Numbered from the stretch's first letter, positions 33,072 through 42,732 are shown. The stretch is 64,000 bases of DNA from Dongia_B soli (GCF_034044715.1 NZ_JAXCLW010000013.1:1-64000); one strand, 5' to 3'. A program made the numbers and translations. Notes: a model not told the origin generated them from the sequence alone.

Positions 33072-34660
33072 TTGGAGCTCGCCTTCAAAAGCTTCCAGGT
33101 GATGGCATCGTTCAAAGCCTCATAAGAAGCATCGATGATATTGCCGCTGACGCCAACCGTGGTCCAACGCTCGCCGCTGGCATCGGCGCTTTCGATCATC
33201 ACGCGGGTGATCGCTTCGGTACCGTCCTGCGGTGTCAGGATGCGCACCTTGAAATCGACCAAGCGCATATCATCGAGTACCGGATAGAGCGGCACCAGCG
33301 CCTTTCGCAAGGCGGTGTCAAGCGCATTGACCGGGCCGTTGCCGGTGGCGACCGTCATGGTTTCGTTGCCATGCACGTCGACCGTAACGGTGGCTTCGGA
33401 TTCCGTCACCAATTCATTGCGGGCATTCCAGCGCCGCTCATCCATCACGCGGAAGCGGCTAAGCCGGAAGAAATCCGGCACATGGCCGAGCGCACGGCGC
33501 GCCAGTAATTCGAAACTGGCTTCGGCGCCGTCATAGGCATAGCCGTCGAATTCCCGCGCCTTCACCTGTTCAACCAGCGTTGCGACCTTCGGGTCATGGG
33601 CATCGATGGCAAGGCCGATTTCCCGGAAGCGCGCCATGATATTGGCCCGGCCGGATTGATCGGAAACCACGATATGGCGCCGATTGCCGACCAGGCTCGG
33701 TTCGATATGTTCGTAGGTGCGCGGGTCCTTCTCCACCGCCGAGACATGCAACCCGCCTTTATGGGCAAAAGCGGAATCGCCGACATAGGCAGCGCCGCGA
33801 TTTGGCGCACGGTTGAGCCGCTCGTCCAGCAGGCGGGAAATATGTGTGAGCTGCGCAAGGTCCGCATCACTGATCCCAAGCTTGAAATCGGTCTTCAGCA
33901 TCAGCGAGGGAATAAGCGAAATCAGATTGGCATTGCCGCAACGCTCACCAAGTCCGTTCAGCGTGCCCTGGACCTGGCGGATGCCGGCGCGAATGCCCGC
34001 CAGCGAATTGGCGACGGCATTCTCCGTATCGTTATGGCAATGAATGCCGAGATGGCTGCCCGGCACGTGATTGACGACCTCGCCGACGATACGCTCGATC
34101 TCATGCGGCAAGGTGCCGCCATTGGTATCGCAGAGCACGACCCAGCGCGCACCGTTCTTATAGGCGGCCAGGATGCAATCCAACGCATATTGAGGATTGG
34201 CCTTGTAGCCGTCGAAGAAATGCTCGGCATCCAGCATCACCTCGGACTTGCGTTCCTTGGCATGCAGGACGCTCTCGGCGATCATATCGATATTCTCGTT
34301 GCGCGGAATGCCGAGCGCGACATCGACCTGAAAATCCCAGGACTTGCCGACCATGCAAACCGCCGGCGCCTTCGCCTGGATCAGGGCCGTGAGGCCGGGA
34401 TCGTTGGCGGCGCTGCGGCCGGGCCGGCGGGTCATGCCGAAAGCGGTAAAGGTGGCATGCTTCAATTCCGGCGGCGCATTGAAAAAGGCGTCATCGGTGG
34501 GATTTGCGCCGGGCCAGCCGCCCTCGACGTAATCGACCTTCAGCTTGTCCAGCGCCTGGGCGATCGCCATTTTGTCGCCCACGCTGAAATCCACCCCCTG
34601 GGTTTGCGCCCCATCGCGCAAGGTGGTATCGAACAGATATACGCGTTTGTCGTCAGACAT
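33068..34660 (-). CDS. cimA: (R)-citramalate synthase
   Basis: 530 residues, matching CimA. The enzyme condenses pyruvate and acetyl-CoA, starting a threonine-independent route to isoleucine. The HMGL-like TIM barrel starts with DTTLRDGAQ (11-19), metal-binding HCHND sits in LGIHCHNDTENAVANSLAG, and the C-terminal LeuA-type allosteric domain (about 395-530) is present. EGGWPGANPTDD near the N-terminus distinguishes CimA from isopropylmalate synthase. It overlaps trmJ by four bases. Confidence 0.94.
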   Translation of the reverse strand: MSDDKRVYLFDTTLRDGAQTQGVDFSVGDKMAIAQALDKLKVDYVEGGWPGANPTDDAFFNAPPELKHATFTAFGMTRRPGRSAANDPGLTALIQAKAPAVCMVGKSWDFQVDVALGIPRNENIDMIAESVLHAKERKSEVMLDAEHFFDGYKANPQYALDCILAAYKNGARWVVLCDTNGGTLPHEIERIVGEVVNHVPGSHLGIHCHNDTENAVANSLAGIRAGIRQVQGTLNGLGERCGNANLISLIPSLMLKTDFKLGISDADLAQLTHISRLLDERLNRAPNRGAAYVGDSAFAHKGGLHVSAVEKDPRTYEHIEPSLVGNRRHIVVSDQSGRANIMARFREIGLAIDAHDPKVATLVEQVKAREFDGYAYDGAEASFELLARRALGHVPDFFRLSRFRVMDERRWNARNELVTESEATVTVDVHGNETMTVATGNGPVNALDTALRKALVPLYPVLDDMRLVDFKVRILTPQDGTEAITRVMIESADASGERWTTVGVSGNIIDASYEALNDAITWKLLKASSN

Positions 34661-34772
34661 GATTTCTTCCTCTGGCTCCAGGTTTCACCATATCGACCCG
34701 GCAAGGTCAACCAAGCTGCGGACAGAGGGGAAGCGACGCGTGCATGGCAGCCCGGCGGAGAGATACGTCCAA

Positions 34773-35420
34773 ATGCTTGATCCGGCGCAACTCTGGCCCT
34801 TCATCCTCGCCTGCCTGGCGCTCAACCTGACGCCAGGCGCCGATATGACCTATGTCATTGCCCGCTCCGCAACCCAGGGGCGTGGGGCCGGCATCGCCGC
34901 CAGTTTCGGTATCGCGGCCGGCAGCTTTGTCCACAGCCTGTTCGCCGCGCTTGGCATTGCCGCCTTATTGCAGCAATCGGCGACCGCCTTCCTGCTGATC
35001 AAGATCCTCGGCGCCGGTTATCTGCTCTATCTCGCCTGGAAAGCCTGGCGCAGCCCGATTACTGCCCCGGCGGCCGGGACTCCCCTACCCCGCATTCCGC
35101 TGCTGCGGGTATTCGGCGAGGGACTGCTGACCAATCTCTTCAATCCCAAGGTCGCGCTGTTCATCCTCGCTTTCCTGCCGCAATTCGTCGATCCACATCG
35201 CGGCTCGACGATTTCACAGATTTTGCTGTTGGGCCTGATCTTCAATTTCGGTGGCACGCTGGTGAACTGCGTGGTCGCCGCTTCGGCCAGCATCACGGCC
35301 CGTTTGCTCAGGCAACGCCTGTCGGGAAACCGCCACAGTCTCGGCCGCTGGCTGAACCGGTTCACCTCGGTGATCTTCGTCGGCCTCGCCTTTCGCCTGG
35401 CCTTCGCCGAGCGCCGCTGA
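34773..35420 (+). CDS. LysE family amino-acid exporter
   Basis: 215 residues from the ATG at 34773. Six hydrophobic segments are present, with the family start FILACLALNLTPGADMTYVIARS, the GAGYLLYLAWKAWRS segment, and GLLTNLFNPKVALFILAFLPQFV. The substrate is probably an amino acid or related metabolite. The next gene, a sarcosine-oxidase-like enzyme, starts 12 bases downstream, so the two probably form an operon handling a common amine substrate (inference). Confidence 0.9.
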   Translation: MLDPAQLWPFILACLALNLTPGADMTYVIARSATQGRGAGIAASFGIAAGSFVHSLFAALGIAALLQQSATAFLLIKILGAGYLLYLAWKAWRSPITAPAAGTPLPRIPLLRVFGEGLLTNLFNPKVALFILAFLPQFVDPHRGSTISQILLLGLIFNFGGTLVNCVVAASASITARLLRQRLSGNRHSLGRWLNRFTSVIFVGLAFRLAFAERR

Positions 35421-35432
35421 GGAGAGCTGGCC

Positions 35433-36530
35433 ATGAATATCATCGTCATCGGCGCTGGCATCGCAGGTCTCACTACCGCTTTCAATCTCGCCCATCACGG
35501 CGCCAATGTGACGCTGATGGAGCAAGGGAACATCCCGCACGACCGGGCGTCCTCTTTCGATCAGCATCGCATCATCCGCCACTTCTATCCGGATTCGGAG
35601 GCCTATGGCCGGCTGGTGGAACAGGCGCTCGCCGCCTGGAACCGGCTGTGGCGTCGTATCGGGCGGATACATTTCGCCGAAACCGGCGTACTGGCGATCA
35701 GCACCGAAGCAGGCGATTGGAGCGATCGCAGCCGCGGCGCCCTGGAGCGCATCGGCATCGCCTATGAAAGCTGGAGCCAGGCCGACCTGCAAGCGCGCCT
35801 GCCGCAGCTTTCCCTGCCGGACCACGCCACGGGGGTTTTCACCCCGAGCGGCGGCGCGCTTTTTGCCGACCGGATCTGCACCGACCTCGCCCGCAACCTG
35901 CGGCACAATGCCGTCGACCTGTTGCCGAAACACCGGGTTGTTGAAATCGAGACCGAAACCGGGCGGGTCGTCACCGAAAGCGGCGAGGCCTTCAAGGGCG
36001 ATCAGATCCTGATCGCCGGCGGCGCCTGGATCGGCAAGGTCGTGCCGGCTTTGGCCGCGAAAATCACCACCTATCGCCAGGCGGTCCTTTATCTGACGGC
36101 GCCGCCGCAATGGGAAGCGGCCTGGCGCCAATCGCCGGTCATCGTCGATTTCGGCGGCGCGAGCGGCGCCTATGCGCTACCGCCGGTCAATGGCAGCGAT
36201 CTGAAAATCGCCGTGCCGGCGCATCGCCGCCTCGGGGATCCTGATAAAGATAGGTCGCTGGATTTCGACGAGGCAGAGACGATCCTCAACTACCTGCGCG
36301 GCGACCTGGTCGATGTCGATCAGTACCGCCAGCTTTATCTCAAAACCTGTTTCTATACCTTTGCGCCGGAAGATCGCTTTCAACTGCACCGCGAGGGCCG
36401 GTTGATCGCCTATAGCGGCTGTTCCGGCCATGGCTTCAAATTCGGCGCCCTGGCCGGCGAGATGCTGGCCGAAGTCCTGCTCGGCAAAGCAGATGCCGAT
36501 CAGGTCGGCCGTGTTCTCGGCGGCTACTGA
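35433..36530 (+). CDS. FAD-dependent amine oxidase, DAO / sarcosine-oxidase-like
   Basis: 365 residues. The Rossmann motif GAGIAG is at 7-12. The C-terminal motif CSGHGFKFG is that of monomeric sarcosine oxidase and N-methyl-amino-acid oxidases. Cys306 in KTCFYTF sits where the family carries covalently bound FAD, so covalent flavin is likely. The length fits monomeric enzymes (about 370-390). It would oxidise an N-methyl or secondary amine to an aldehyde or imine with H2O2. The exact substrate is unknown. Confidence 0.88.
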   Translation: MNIIVIGAGIAGLTTAFNLAHHGANVTLMEQGNIPHDRASSFDQHRIIRHFYPDSEAYGRLVEQALAAWNRLWRRIGRIHFAETGVLAISTEAGDWSDRSRGALERIGIAYESWSQADLQARLPQLSLPDHATGVFTPSGGALFADRICTDLARNLRHNAVDLLPKHRVVEIETETGRVVTESGEAFKGDQILIAGGAWIGKVVPALAAKITTYRQAVLYLTAPPQWEAAWRQSPVIVDFGGASGAYALPPVNGSDLKIAVPAHRRLGDPDKDRSLDFDEAETILNYLRGDLVDVDQYRQLYLKTCFYTFAPEDRFQLHREGRLIAYSGCSGHGFKFGALAGEMLAEVLLGKADADQVGRVLGGY

Positions 36531-36547
36531 GGGACCGACTGAGACGC

Positions 36548-37936
36548 TTATGCCCGTTTCCAGGTCGTGCCCGAAGGCCCGTCTTCCAGCACGATGCCCT
36601 TGGAAAGCAGATCGTCGCGGATGCGGTCGGCCTCGGCGAAGTTCTTCGACTTTCGCGCGGCCTGACGGGCGGCGATTGCCATTTCGATCGCGGCAGCATC
36701 GAGACCGCTCTGATCGAGACCGGCAGTATCTTGGAGCCAGGCGGCGGGATCCTGCTGCAACAGGCCGAGCAATGCCCCGGCGCCGAGGAGGGCGCTCTTG
36801 ATCGCGATCTTATCCTGATCGTCACTTGCCTTGTTCAGGCGGTTCAGCAGCTCATGCAATTCCGAGATCGCCAGCGGCGTGTTGAGGTCATCGGCCAAGG
36901 CCGCGACCAGATGATCCGTCGGCACCGGTTCGGCCTTGAGGCCGGCCACCTTTTGCAAAGCGCCATAAAAACGGTCGAGGATCGCCTTGGCTTCCTTGAT
37001 CCCCTCGCGGGTAATGTCGATCGGCTGGCGGTATTGCGCCGAGAGCAGCGCGAAGCGGATCGCCTCGCCGCGATGCCCCTCTTCCAGCAATTGCCGTACG
37101 GTGACGAAGTTGCCGAGCGACTTCGACATCTTTTGGCCGTTCACCTGCACGAAACCGTTATGCAGCCAGTAGCGCGCAAGATGCGTGGTGCCATGCGCGC
37201 AGCGGCTCTGCGCAATCTCATTCTCATGATGCGGGAAGATGAGATCGATGCCGCCGCCATGGATATCGAAAATATCTCCCAGGAGATCCCCTGCCATGGC
37301 CGAGCATTCGATATGCCAGCCCGGCCGGCCGCGGCCCCAGGGGCTATCCCAGCCGACCTGATCCGGCGTGCTGGGCTTCCAGAGCACGAAATCGCCGGCA
37401 TATTTCTTATAGGGCGCGACCTCGACCCGAGCACCGGCGATCATGTCGTCCTGGCTGCGGCGCGAGAGCTGGCCATATTCCGGCATCGAGGGCACGTTGA
37501 ACAGCACATGACCCTCAGCCACATAGGCATGGCCTTTGGCGATCAGCGTTTCGATCAGCGCGATCATCTGCGCGATATAGGCAGTCGCGCGCGGCTCCTT
37601 ATCCGGCGGCAGCGCATTCAATGCGCCCATATCCTGATGGAAGGCTTCGGTGGTGCGTTGCGTCACCTGGGCGATGGTTTCGCCGCTCTTCACCGCCGCC
37701 TCCATGATCTTGTCCTCAACATCGGTGATGTTGCGGACATAGGTGACATGCGCCTCGCCATAGACATGGCGCAGCAGGCGCGCGAGCACATCGAAGGCGA
37801 CGACGGGACGGGCATTGCCGATATGGGCGAAGTCATAGACGGTCGGGCCGCAGACATACATGCGGACATTCATGGGATCGATCGGCTCGAAGACCTGACG
37901 CTCGCGCGTCAGCGTGTTGTAAAGATGAATCGTCAC
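36548..37936 (-). CDS. cysS: Cysteinyl-tRNA synthetase
   Basis: 462 residues. Zinc ligand Cys29 lies in YVCGPTVYD. The HIGH-type motif is HIGN at 38-41 and KMSKS is at 269-273. Further zinc ligands are in HIECSAM and the HHENEIAQS segment. The start at 37936 gives the normal N-terminus. gltX lies upstream on the same strand 27 bases away. Confidence 0.97.
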   Translation of the reverse strand: MTIHLYNTLTRERQVFEPIDPMNVRMYVCGPTVYDFAHIGNARPVVAFDVLARLLRHVYGEAHVTYVRNITDVEDKIMEAAVKSGETIAQVTQRTTEAFHQDMGALNALPPDKEPRATAYIAQMIALIETLIAKGHAYVAEGHVLFNVPSMPEYGQLSRRSQDDMIAGARVEVAPYKKYAGDFVLWKPSTPDQVGWDSPWGRGRPGWHIECSAMAGDLLGDIFDIHGGGIDLIFPHHENEIAQSRCAHGTTHLARYWLHNGFVQVNGQKMSKSLGNFVTVRQLLEEGHRGEAIRFALLSAQYRQPIDITREGIKEAKAILDRFYGALQKVAGLKAEPVPTDHLVAALADDLNTPLAISELHELLNRLNKASDDQDKIAIKSALLGAGALLGLLQQDPAAWLQDTAGLDQSGLDAAAIEMAIAARQAARKSKNFAEADRIRDDLLSKGIVLEDGPSGTTWKRA

Positions 37937-37963
37937 CGTTTCGTCCCTCTTCCCCGATATCTT

Positions 37964-39304
37964 TCAGGCCGTCTCGCCTTTCAGGCGGCGCAAGGCTCGC
38001 TCGCGGCCGATCAGCGGCAGCAGCACTTTCAATTCCGGCCCATGATCCGCTGCCGTCAGCGCCTGACGCAAGGGCATGAAGAGATCCTTGCCCTTGCGGC
38101 CGGTTGCCTTCTTCACCTGATCGACCCAGGCATTCCAGGTCGTGCTGTCCCAGGGCTCCGCCGGCAGCAACTCGGCAGCGGCGGCGGCAAAACCGGCATC
38201 GGCGATGACCGGTGTTAGGGCGCCACGGCAGACCTGATGCCACAGCTTCACATCCTCGACCTTTTCGACATTGGCGCGCGCCGCTTCCCATAGGGCGGCA
38301 TCGATCTCACCGAGACCGAGAGCGGCGAGATGCGGCTTCGCTTCGTCGTAAGACAAAGCATGCAGCAACCGGGCATTAAGATGCGCCAGTTCGGCCGGAT
38401 CGAAACGCGGCGAGGTCTTGCCGAATTTCGAGAGATCGTGATCCGGCAGCAGCTCTTCGAGATGCGCTGCGGGCCGCACCGGATCGCCGGTGCCGATATG
38501 GGCGAGATAGCTGTTGATCGACATCGGCTCCAACCCCTCGTCGCGCAACTGGCCGATCGAGAGCGAGCCAAGGCGTTTCGAGAGGCCCTCGCCCGCCGCA
38601 TCCACCAAGAGCGGTAGGTGAGCGAATTCGGGCGCCGCCGCACCCAGAGCCTCGAAGATCTGAATTTGCGTGCCGGTATTGGTCACGTGATCGTTGCCGC
38701 GGATGATATGGGTGATGCCGAAATCGATGTCGTCGACCACCGAGGTCAAGGTGTAGAGATAGGTGCCGTTGGTGCGGACCAGGACCGGATCCGACTGGCT
38801 GGTCTCGTCGACATGCTGGGGGCCGCGCACGAGATCGTTCCAGTTGACCAGCCGGCCTTCCAGCTTGAAGCGCCAATAGGGCTGGATGCCCTGGGCTTCC
38901 AACCTGGCGCGGTCTTCCGCTGTCAGTTTGAGCGCAGCGCGGTCATAGATCGGCGGCCTGCCCTGCTGCAGCTGAACCTTGCGGCGCAGCTGCAATTCCT
39001 CGGCGCTTTCGTAGCAGGGATAGAGCCGACCGTTCGCCTTCAGTTTTTCCGCCGCCGCATCGTAGCGGGTGAGGCGCTCGGTCTGGCGGTCGAAGCTGTC
39101 CCAGGTAAGCCCAAGCCATTTGAGGTCGGTTTCGATCGCCGCGGCGAATTCGGCCGTCGAGCGTTCGAGATCGGTATCGTCCAGGCGGAGCTGGAACTGA
39201 CCGCCTCGCTTCTTCGCGAAGAGCCAGTTGTTCAGCGCGATATAGATATTACCGACATGCAACCGGCCGGTCGGGCTCGGCGCAAAACGTACGCGTACGC
39301 TCAT
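37964..39304 (-). CDS. gltX: Glutamyl-tRNA synthetase
   Basis: 446 residues of class I GluRS. The HIGH-type motif is HVGN (16-19) in FAPSPTGRLHVGN, and the KMSKS-like LSKRLGSLSI is present. The N-terminal RLDDTDLERS differs from the RIEDTD of E. coli and fits the alphaproteobacterial paralogue that often coexists with a second GluRS; one of the pair may prefer tRNA-Gln (family knowledge, not shown here). It is followed by cysS. Confidence 0.95.
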   Translation of the reverse strand: MSVRVRFAPSPTGRLHVGNIYIALNNWLFAKKRGGQFQLRLDDTDLERSTAEFAAAIETDLKWLGLTWDSFDRQTERLTRYDAAAEKLKANGRLYPCYESAEELQLRRKVQLQQGRPPIYDRAALKLTAEDRARLEAQGIQPYWRFKLEGRLVNWNDLVRGPQHVDETSQSDPVLVRTNGTYLYTLTSVVDDIDFGITHIIRGNDHVTNTGTQIQIFEALGAAAPEFAHLPLLVDAAGEGLSKRLGSLSIGQLRDEGLEPMSINSYLAHIGTGDPVRPAAHLEELLPDHDLSKFGKTSPRFDPAELAHLNARLLHALSYDEAKPHLAALGLGEIDAALWEAARANVEKVEDVKLWHQVCRGALTPVIADAGFAAAAAELLPAEPWDSTTWNAWVDQVKKATGRKGKDLFMPLRQALTAADHGPELKVLLPLIGRERALRRLKGETA

Positions 39305-39316
39305 AACGATATCCGC

Positions 39317-41005
39317 CTATTCTCCACGATAGCGGTTGGTGATCGGGTAACGCCGATCCTTGGCAAAGCTGCGCCGGCCGATCCTGACGCCGGGCGCCGA
39401 TTGCTGCCGCTTATACTCCGCGAGGTCCACCATGCGCCAGACCCGCGCCACCAGCGCCCGGTCGTGCCCGCGCGCCGCCACCTCGTCGATCGAGAGATCC
39501 TGTTCGATCAACCCATCCAGGATATCATCCAACGCCTCGTAAGGCGGCAGCGTGTCCTGGTCTGTCTGGTTCGGTTTCAGCTCGGCCGAGGGCGGCTTGG
39601 TGATGACACGTTCCGGCATGACCGCGCCGTCAGGGCCCAAAGCATCTTTCGGCCGCTGCGCATTGCGCCAGCGGCAAAGATCGAAGACGGTGGTCTTGTA
39701 GATGTCCTTCAGCACCGAATAGCCGCCGCACATATCGCCATACAGCGTGGCATAACCGCAGGCCACTTCGGATTTGTTGCCAGTGGTGAGCAGCAGGCCA
39801 CCGAATTTGTTCGAGAGCGCCATCAAGGTGACGCCCCTGGCACGCGACTGAATGTTCTCTTCGGTCGTGTCGGCGGCCTTGCCGGCGAAAAGCGGCTTCA
39901 GCATCGTCTCGAATGCTTGCATCGCCGGCTCGATCGACACGATGTCATAGGCGATGCCGAGCAGCTTGGCGCAAGCCGCTGCATCATCCAGGCTTTCTTG
40001 CGACGTATAGGGTGACGGCATCATCACCGCACGGACCTTATCGGCGCCCAAAGCATCCACCGCCACTGCAGCGGTCAAAGCGGAATCGATCCCGCCGGAA
40101 AGCCCCAGCAGCACGCTGGCAAAGCCGTTCTTCACCACATAATCCTTGAGGCCGAGCACCATCGCCTCATAGATCTGTCCCAGGCGGTCCGGCAATTCGG
40201 CGACCTTGCAAGGAGCGCATTGCCAGCCATCGGCACCGCGTGTCCAGTCTGTGACCACGACCGCCTCGCGGAACATCGGCAATTGGCAGCGCAGCTCGTC
40301 ACCGAGGCCGAGCACGAAGGAACCGCCGTCGAAGACCTGATCGTCCTGTCCGCCCACTTGGTTCAGATAGACGATCGGCAGATTGTTCTCCGCCTGGCGG
40401 CGGCGTGCGTGGGTCCGGCGCGCTTCCATCTTGCCGGTCTCGAAAGGCGAGGCATTGATGGAAAGTAAAATCTCGGTGCCGGATTCCGCCAGGCATTCGG
40501 TAACGTCGGGAAACCAGAAATCCTCGCAGATCGGTGTGCCGATCCGTACGCCCTTTACATTGAACGGCCCCTGCAGCGGTCCCTGCCTGAAGACCCGCTT
40601 TTCATCGAAGACTTCGTAATTCGGTAATTCATGCTTGAAGCGGCTGGCCTCGATCCGGCCATTGGCGAGGAGGAAGGCACCGTTATAGATGCCCGGCGCG
40701 GCCTGGCCGCTGCCGTTGTCATCGGATTTCTGGAGCCAAGGCGAACCTACGATCATGGCCGGACCGCCATCGGCGGTATCCTTGGCGAGTTCCAGCAGAT
40801 GCTTACGGCAAGCATCGAGGAACGAGGGTTTGAGGGCGAGATCCTCGATCTGGTAGCCGGAGAGCACCATTTCGGTGAACAGGACCAGATCGGAATCACC
40901 TTCGGCCGCTTTGGCGCGCGCCTGGCGGATCTTCGCCAAATTTCCCTTGAGATCGCCGACCGTAGGGTTGAGCTGCGCCAGGGCGATCTTCAATTTGTCC
41001 GTCAT
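39317..41005 (-). CDS. nadE: Glutamine-dependent NAD+ synthetase
   Basis: 562 residues with two domains. The N-terminal nitrilase-like glutaminase (about 1-270) has catalytic Glu45 (FTEMVLSGY), Lys in KHELPNYEVFDEKR, and Cys in GTPICEDFWFPD. The C-terminal ATP-pyrophosphatase domain (about 275-562) has the PP-loop LGLSGGIDSALT. It makes NAD from nicotinate adenine dinucleotide. A nicotinate phosphoribosyltransferase gene nearby supplies the salvage arm. A 12-bp palindrome overlaps its predicted promoter. Confidence 0.96.
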   Translation of the reverse strand: MTDKLKIALAQLNPTVGDLKGNLAKIRQARAKAAEGDSDLVLFTEMVLSGYQIEDLALKPSFLDACRKHLLELAKDTADGGPAMIVGSPWLQKSDDNGSGQAAPGIYNGAFLLANGRIEASRFKHELPNYEVFDEKRVFRQGPLQGPFNVKGVRIGTPICEDFWFPDVTECLAESGTEILLSINASPFETGKMEARRTHARRRQAENNLPIVYLNQVGGQDDQVFDGGSFVLGLGDELRCQLPMFREAVVVTDWTRGADGWQCAPCKVAELPDRLGQIYEAMVLGLKDYVVKNGFASVLLGLSGGIDSALTAAVAVDALGADKVRAVMMPSPYTSQESLDDAAACAKLLGIAYDIVSIEPAMQAFETMLKPLFAGKAADTTEENIQSRARGVTLMALSNKFGGLLLTTGNKSEVACGYATLYGDMCGGYSVLKDIYKTTVFDLCRWRNAQRPKDALGPDGAVMPERVITKPPSAELKPNQTDQDTLPPYEALDDILDGLIEQDLSIDEVAARGHDRALVARVWRMVDLAEYKRQQSAPGVRIGRRSFAKDRRYPITNRYRGE

Positions 41006-41043
41006 GATGGCCGTATTCCTTTCCGTCCGGCAACTTAGCCGAG

Positions 41044-41059
41044 CTTAACGTTAAGTCAA
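41044..41059 (-). promoter_or_regulatory. Palindrome in the nadE promoter region
   Basis: A perfect 12-bp palindrome CTTAACGTTAAG (41044-41055) lies directly after a minus-strand TTGACT (41054-41059). If TTGACT is the -35 box of nadE, the palindrome covers the spacer and would be an operator. It also lies 62 bases before the plus-strand gene at 41117, so it could control both. The -10 box is weak. Confidence 0.35.
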
Positions 41060-41116
41060 CTTTAGCCGATCGGGGATATAGGTTAGGAATATTCAGACCC
41101 GACAGGAGCCTGCATC

Positions 41117-41443
41117 ATGATCAACCGGCGCCGCATTATCCTGCCCGCCATCGCCGCTCTTTGGACCGTTTCGGGCTTGGGTGCCAGCCCGGCCCTCGCG
41201 CAGGAAGCCGTGCCCCAGATGCCGGCCGATGCACCGGTCCTGGCGCCGATCAGCCAGCGTTTCGTGCTGATGGTGCTGGACCAGCCTGACCGTAACATCA
41301 ACCTCGGCAGTTCCAGGATCAACATGATGTATGACACCAAGACCGGCCGGTCCTGGGTGCTGCAATATACCAGCAAGCCGAACAGCAATCAGCAGGGCTT
41401 CGTCTGGGTCGAGGTCCCCTACGCCGCGCCGCCACGCCAGTAG
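41117..41443 (+). CDS. Small secreted protein, unknown function
   Basis: 108 residues, with AGGAG nine bases before the ATG. The N-terminus INRRRIILPAIAALWTVSGLG is a signal peptide (Sec or Tat-like) with cleavage at ALAQ (about residue 29). The mature part is small, with NLGSSRINMMYDTKTGRSWVLQY and a final GFVWVEVPYAAPP. The pattern of 'tracking a Trp-x-Leu, then x-W-x-x-V' suggests a small beta-rich domain. No family is recognised. It is divergent from nadE and ends 17 bases from the convergent phosphoribosyltransferase gene. Confidence 0.7.
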   Translation: MINRRRIILPAIAALWTVSGLGASPALAQEAVPQMPADAPVLAPISQRFVLMVLDQPDRNINLGSSRINMMYDTKTGRSWVLQYTSKPNSNQQGFVWVEVPYAAPPRQ

Positions 41444-41460
41444 GCCACGGCAGAGAAGGT

Positions 41461-42651
41461 TTATTTCGGGAACAGGAATTCGCGGCCGACCTTCACGCGC
41501 TTGATGCCGTTATATTCGATGATATCGGCAGTGGCGTAGGTTTCGGTCCAGCGCTGCGGCAGGAAGGATCCTGTCCCGATCACATCGATGGGCGTATTGG
41601 CTTCCGCCATCACCTTGCATTTTGCCGGGTCAAAGCCCGAGGAAGCGACGATGCCGACCTTCCGGAAACCGGCATCGTCCAGCGCATCGCGCATATACCA
41701 GATCGCCGCCGCGGAAACACCGGCGCCGACCAGATGACGCAATTCCGTCTCGTTGCGGTAACCGCGGATCGCTTCCGGCACATGCCGTTCCAGCACGGCA
41801 TAGGAGACCGTGGGATCGACCCCTTCGATGAAACGGCTGCCCGGCGTATCGATCCGCACCGAAAGCTTGCCTTGCGCCGCCAGCGCCGGGAAACGGCGGC
41901 AAACGGCGAGCGCATCGGTGACCTCGCGGGCGAAATAATCCACCAGCACCGTGATCGGCTGATCGGGAAAGGTGTCGTGGAACATCTCGGCGGCGCGCAG
42001 GGTCGAGCCGGCATAGCCGATCAAGGCATGGGGCATGGTGCCAAGCGCCTGCTCGCGGCCAAAATAATGCGCCGTGGCGGCCGTGGCATTGCCGATGAAA
42101 CCCTTGGCCCCACCTTTACGCACGGCCCGTTCGGAGCCGACGCTGGCCGCATAGGCCATCAATTCCGCCATTTCCAAACCGGCGCAATGGCGCGCATCCA
42201 TGGCGATGAATGCGACATTGGGCAGGTCGGTGCACATCGTATAGGCGTTGAAGGCCGCCACGCAGGCGGGGCCCAGTTTCTGCAGGAACAGGGTTTCGAG
42301 ATCGGACAGATGAACCAGCGAGCCACGCAGATAGAGAATCGGCTCGCCAGCACCCACCCATTTACCTTCGGTATAGACCAGGTCGATATCGAATTTGGTG
42401 CCGCGCTCGGCAGCGACCTTATGCAGCCAGTCGATCGCCAGACGCGGCGCCGAAACCACCGGGCGGCGCATGAAGACCGCGTAGGTGACGCGGGTGTCGC
42501 CGAATTTCTCGACGACCGCTTTGGTTTTCAGGAAATACTGATCGGTCCAGGCCGCGATATGATCCGAGGCCGGTCCGGCCGCAGGAGATTTGCACGTTGC
42601 CGCGCCGCCGATCGTCTTATCCGTCGTGGTGCCGTCAGCGCCCGCCGTCAT
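41461..42651 (-). CDS. pncB: Nicotinate phosphoribosyltransferase family enzyme
   Basis: 396 residues of the PncB fold. After a low-complexity start, family segments are YTEGKWVGAGEPILYLRGSL, the substrate-site HCAGLEMAELMAYAASVGSERA, GTMPHALIG (the His matches the regulatory phosphohistidine of the family), and VRIDTPGSRFIEGVDPT. It converts nicotinate and PRPP to nicotinate mononucleotide for NAD salvage. It is somewhat shorter than the E. coli enzyme family average, and nicotinamide use cannot be fully excluded. It sits 1.4 kb from nadE. Confidence 0.87.
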   Translation of the reverse strand: MTAGADGTTTDKTIGGAATCKSPAAGPASDHIAAWTDQYFLKTKAVVEKFGDTRVTYAVFMRRPVVSAPRLAIDWLHKVAAERGTKFDIDLVYTEGKWVGAGEPILYLRGSLVHLSDLETLFLQKLGPACVAAFNAYTMCTDLPNVAFIAMDARHCAGLEMAELMAYAASVGSERAVRKGGAKGFIGNATAATAHYFGREQALGTMPHALIGYAGSTLRAAEMFHDTFPDQPITVLVDYFAREVTDALAVCRRFPALAAQGKLSVRIDTPGSRFIEGVDPTVSYAVLERHVPEAIRGYRNETELRHLVGAGVSAAAIWYMRDALDDAGFRKVGIVASSGFDPAKCKVMAEANTPIDVIGTGSFLPQRWTETYATADIIEYNGIKRVKVGREFLFPK

Positions 42652-42732
42652 TATCGTTCTCCGTCACCGGCCTGTCGCTCTGATGATGGCTGGCGGCGGG
42701 TCGCATACCGCCGCCAGTACACGACCGAAGTC

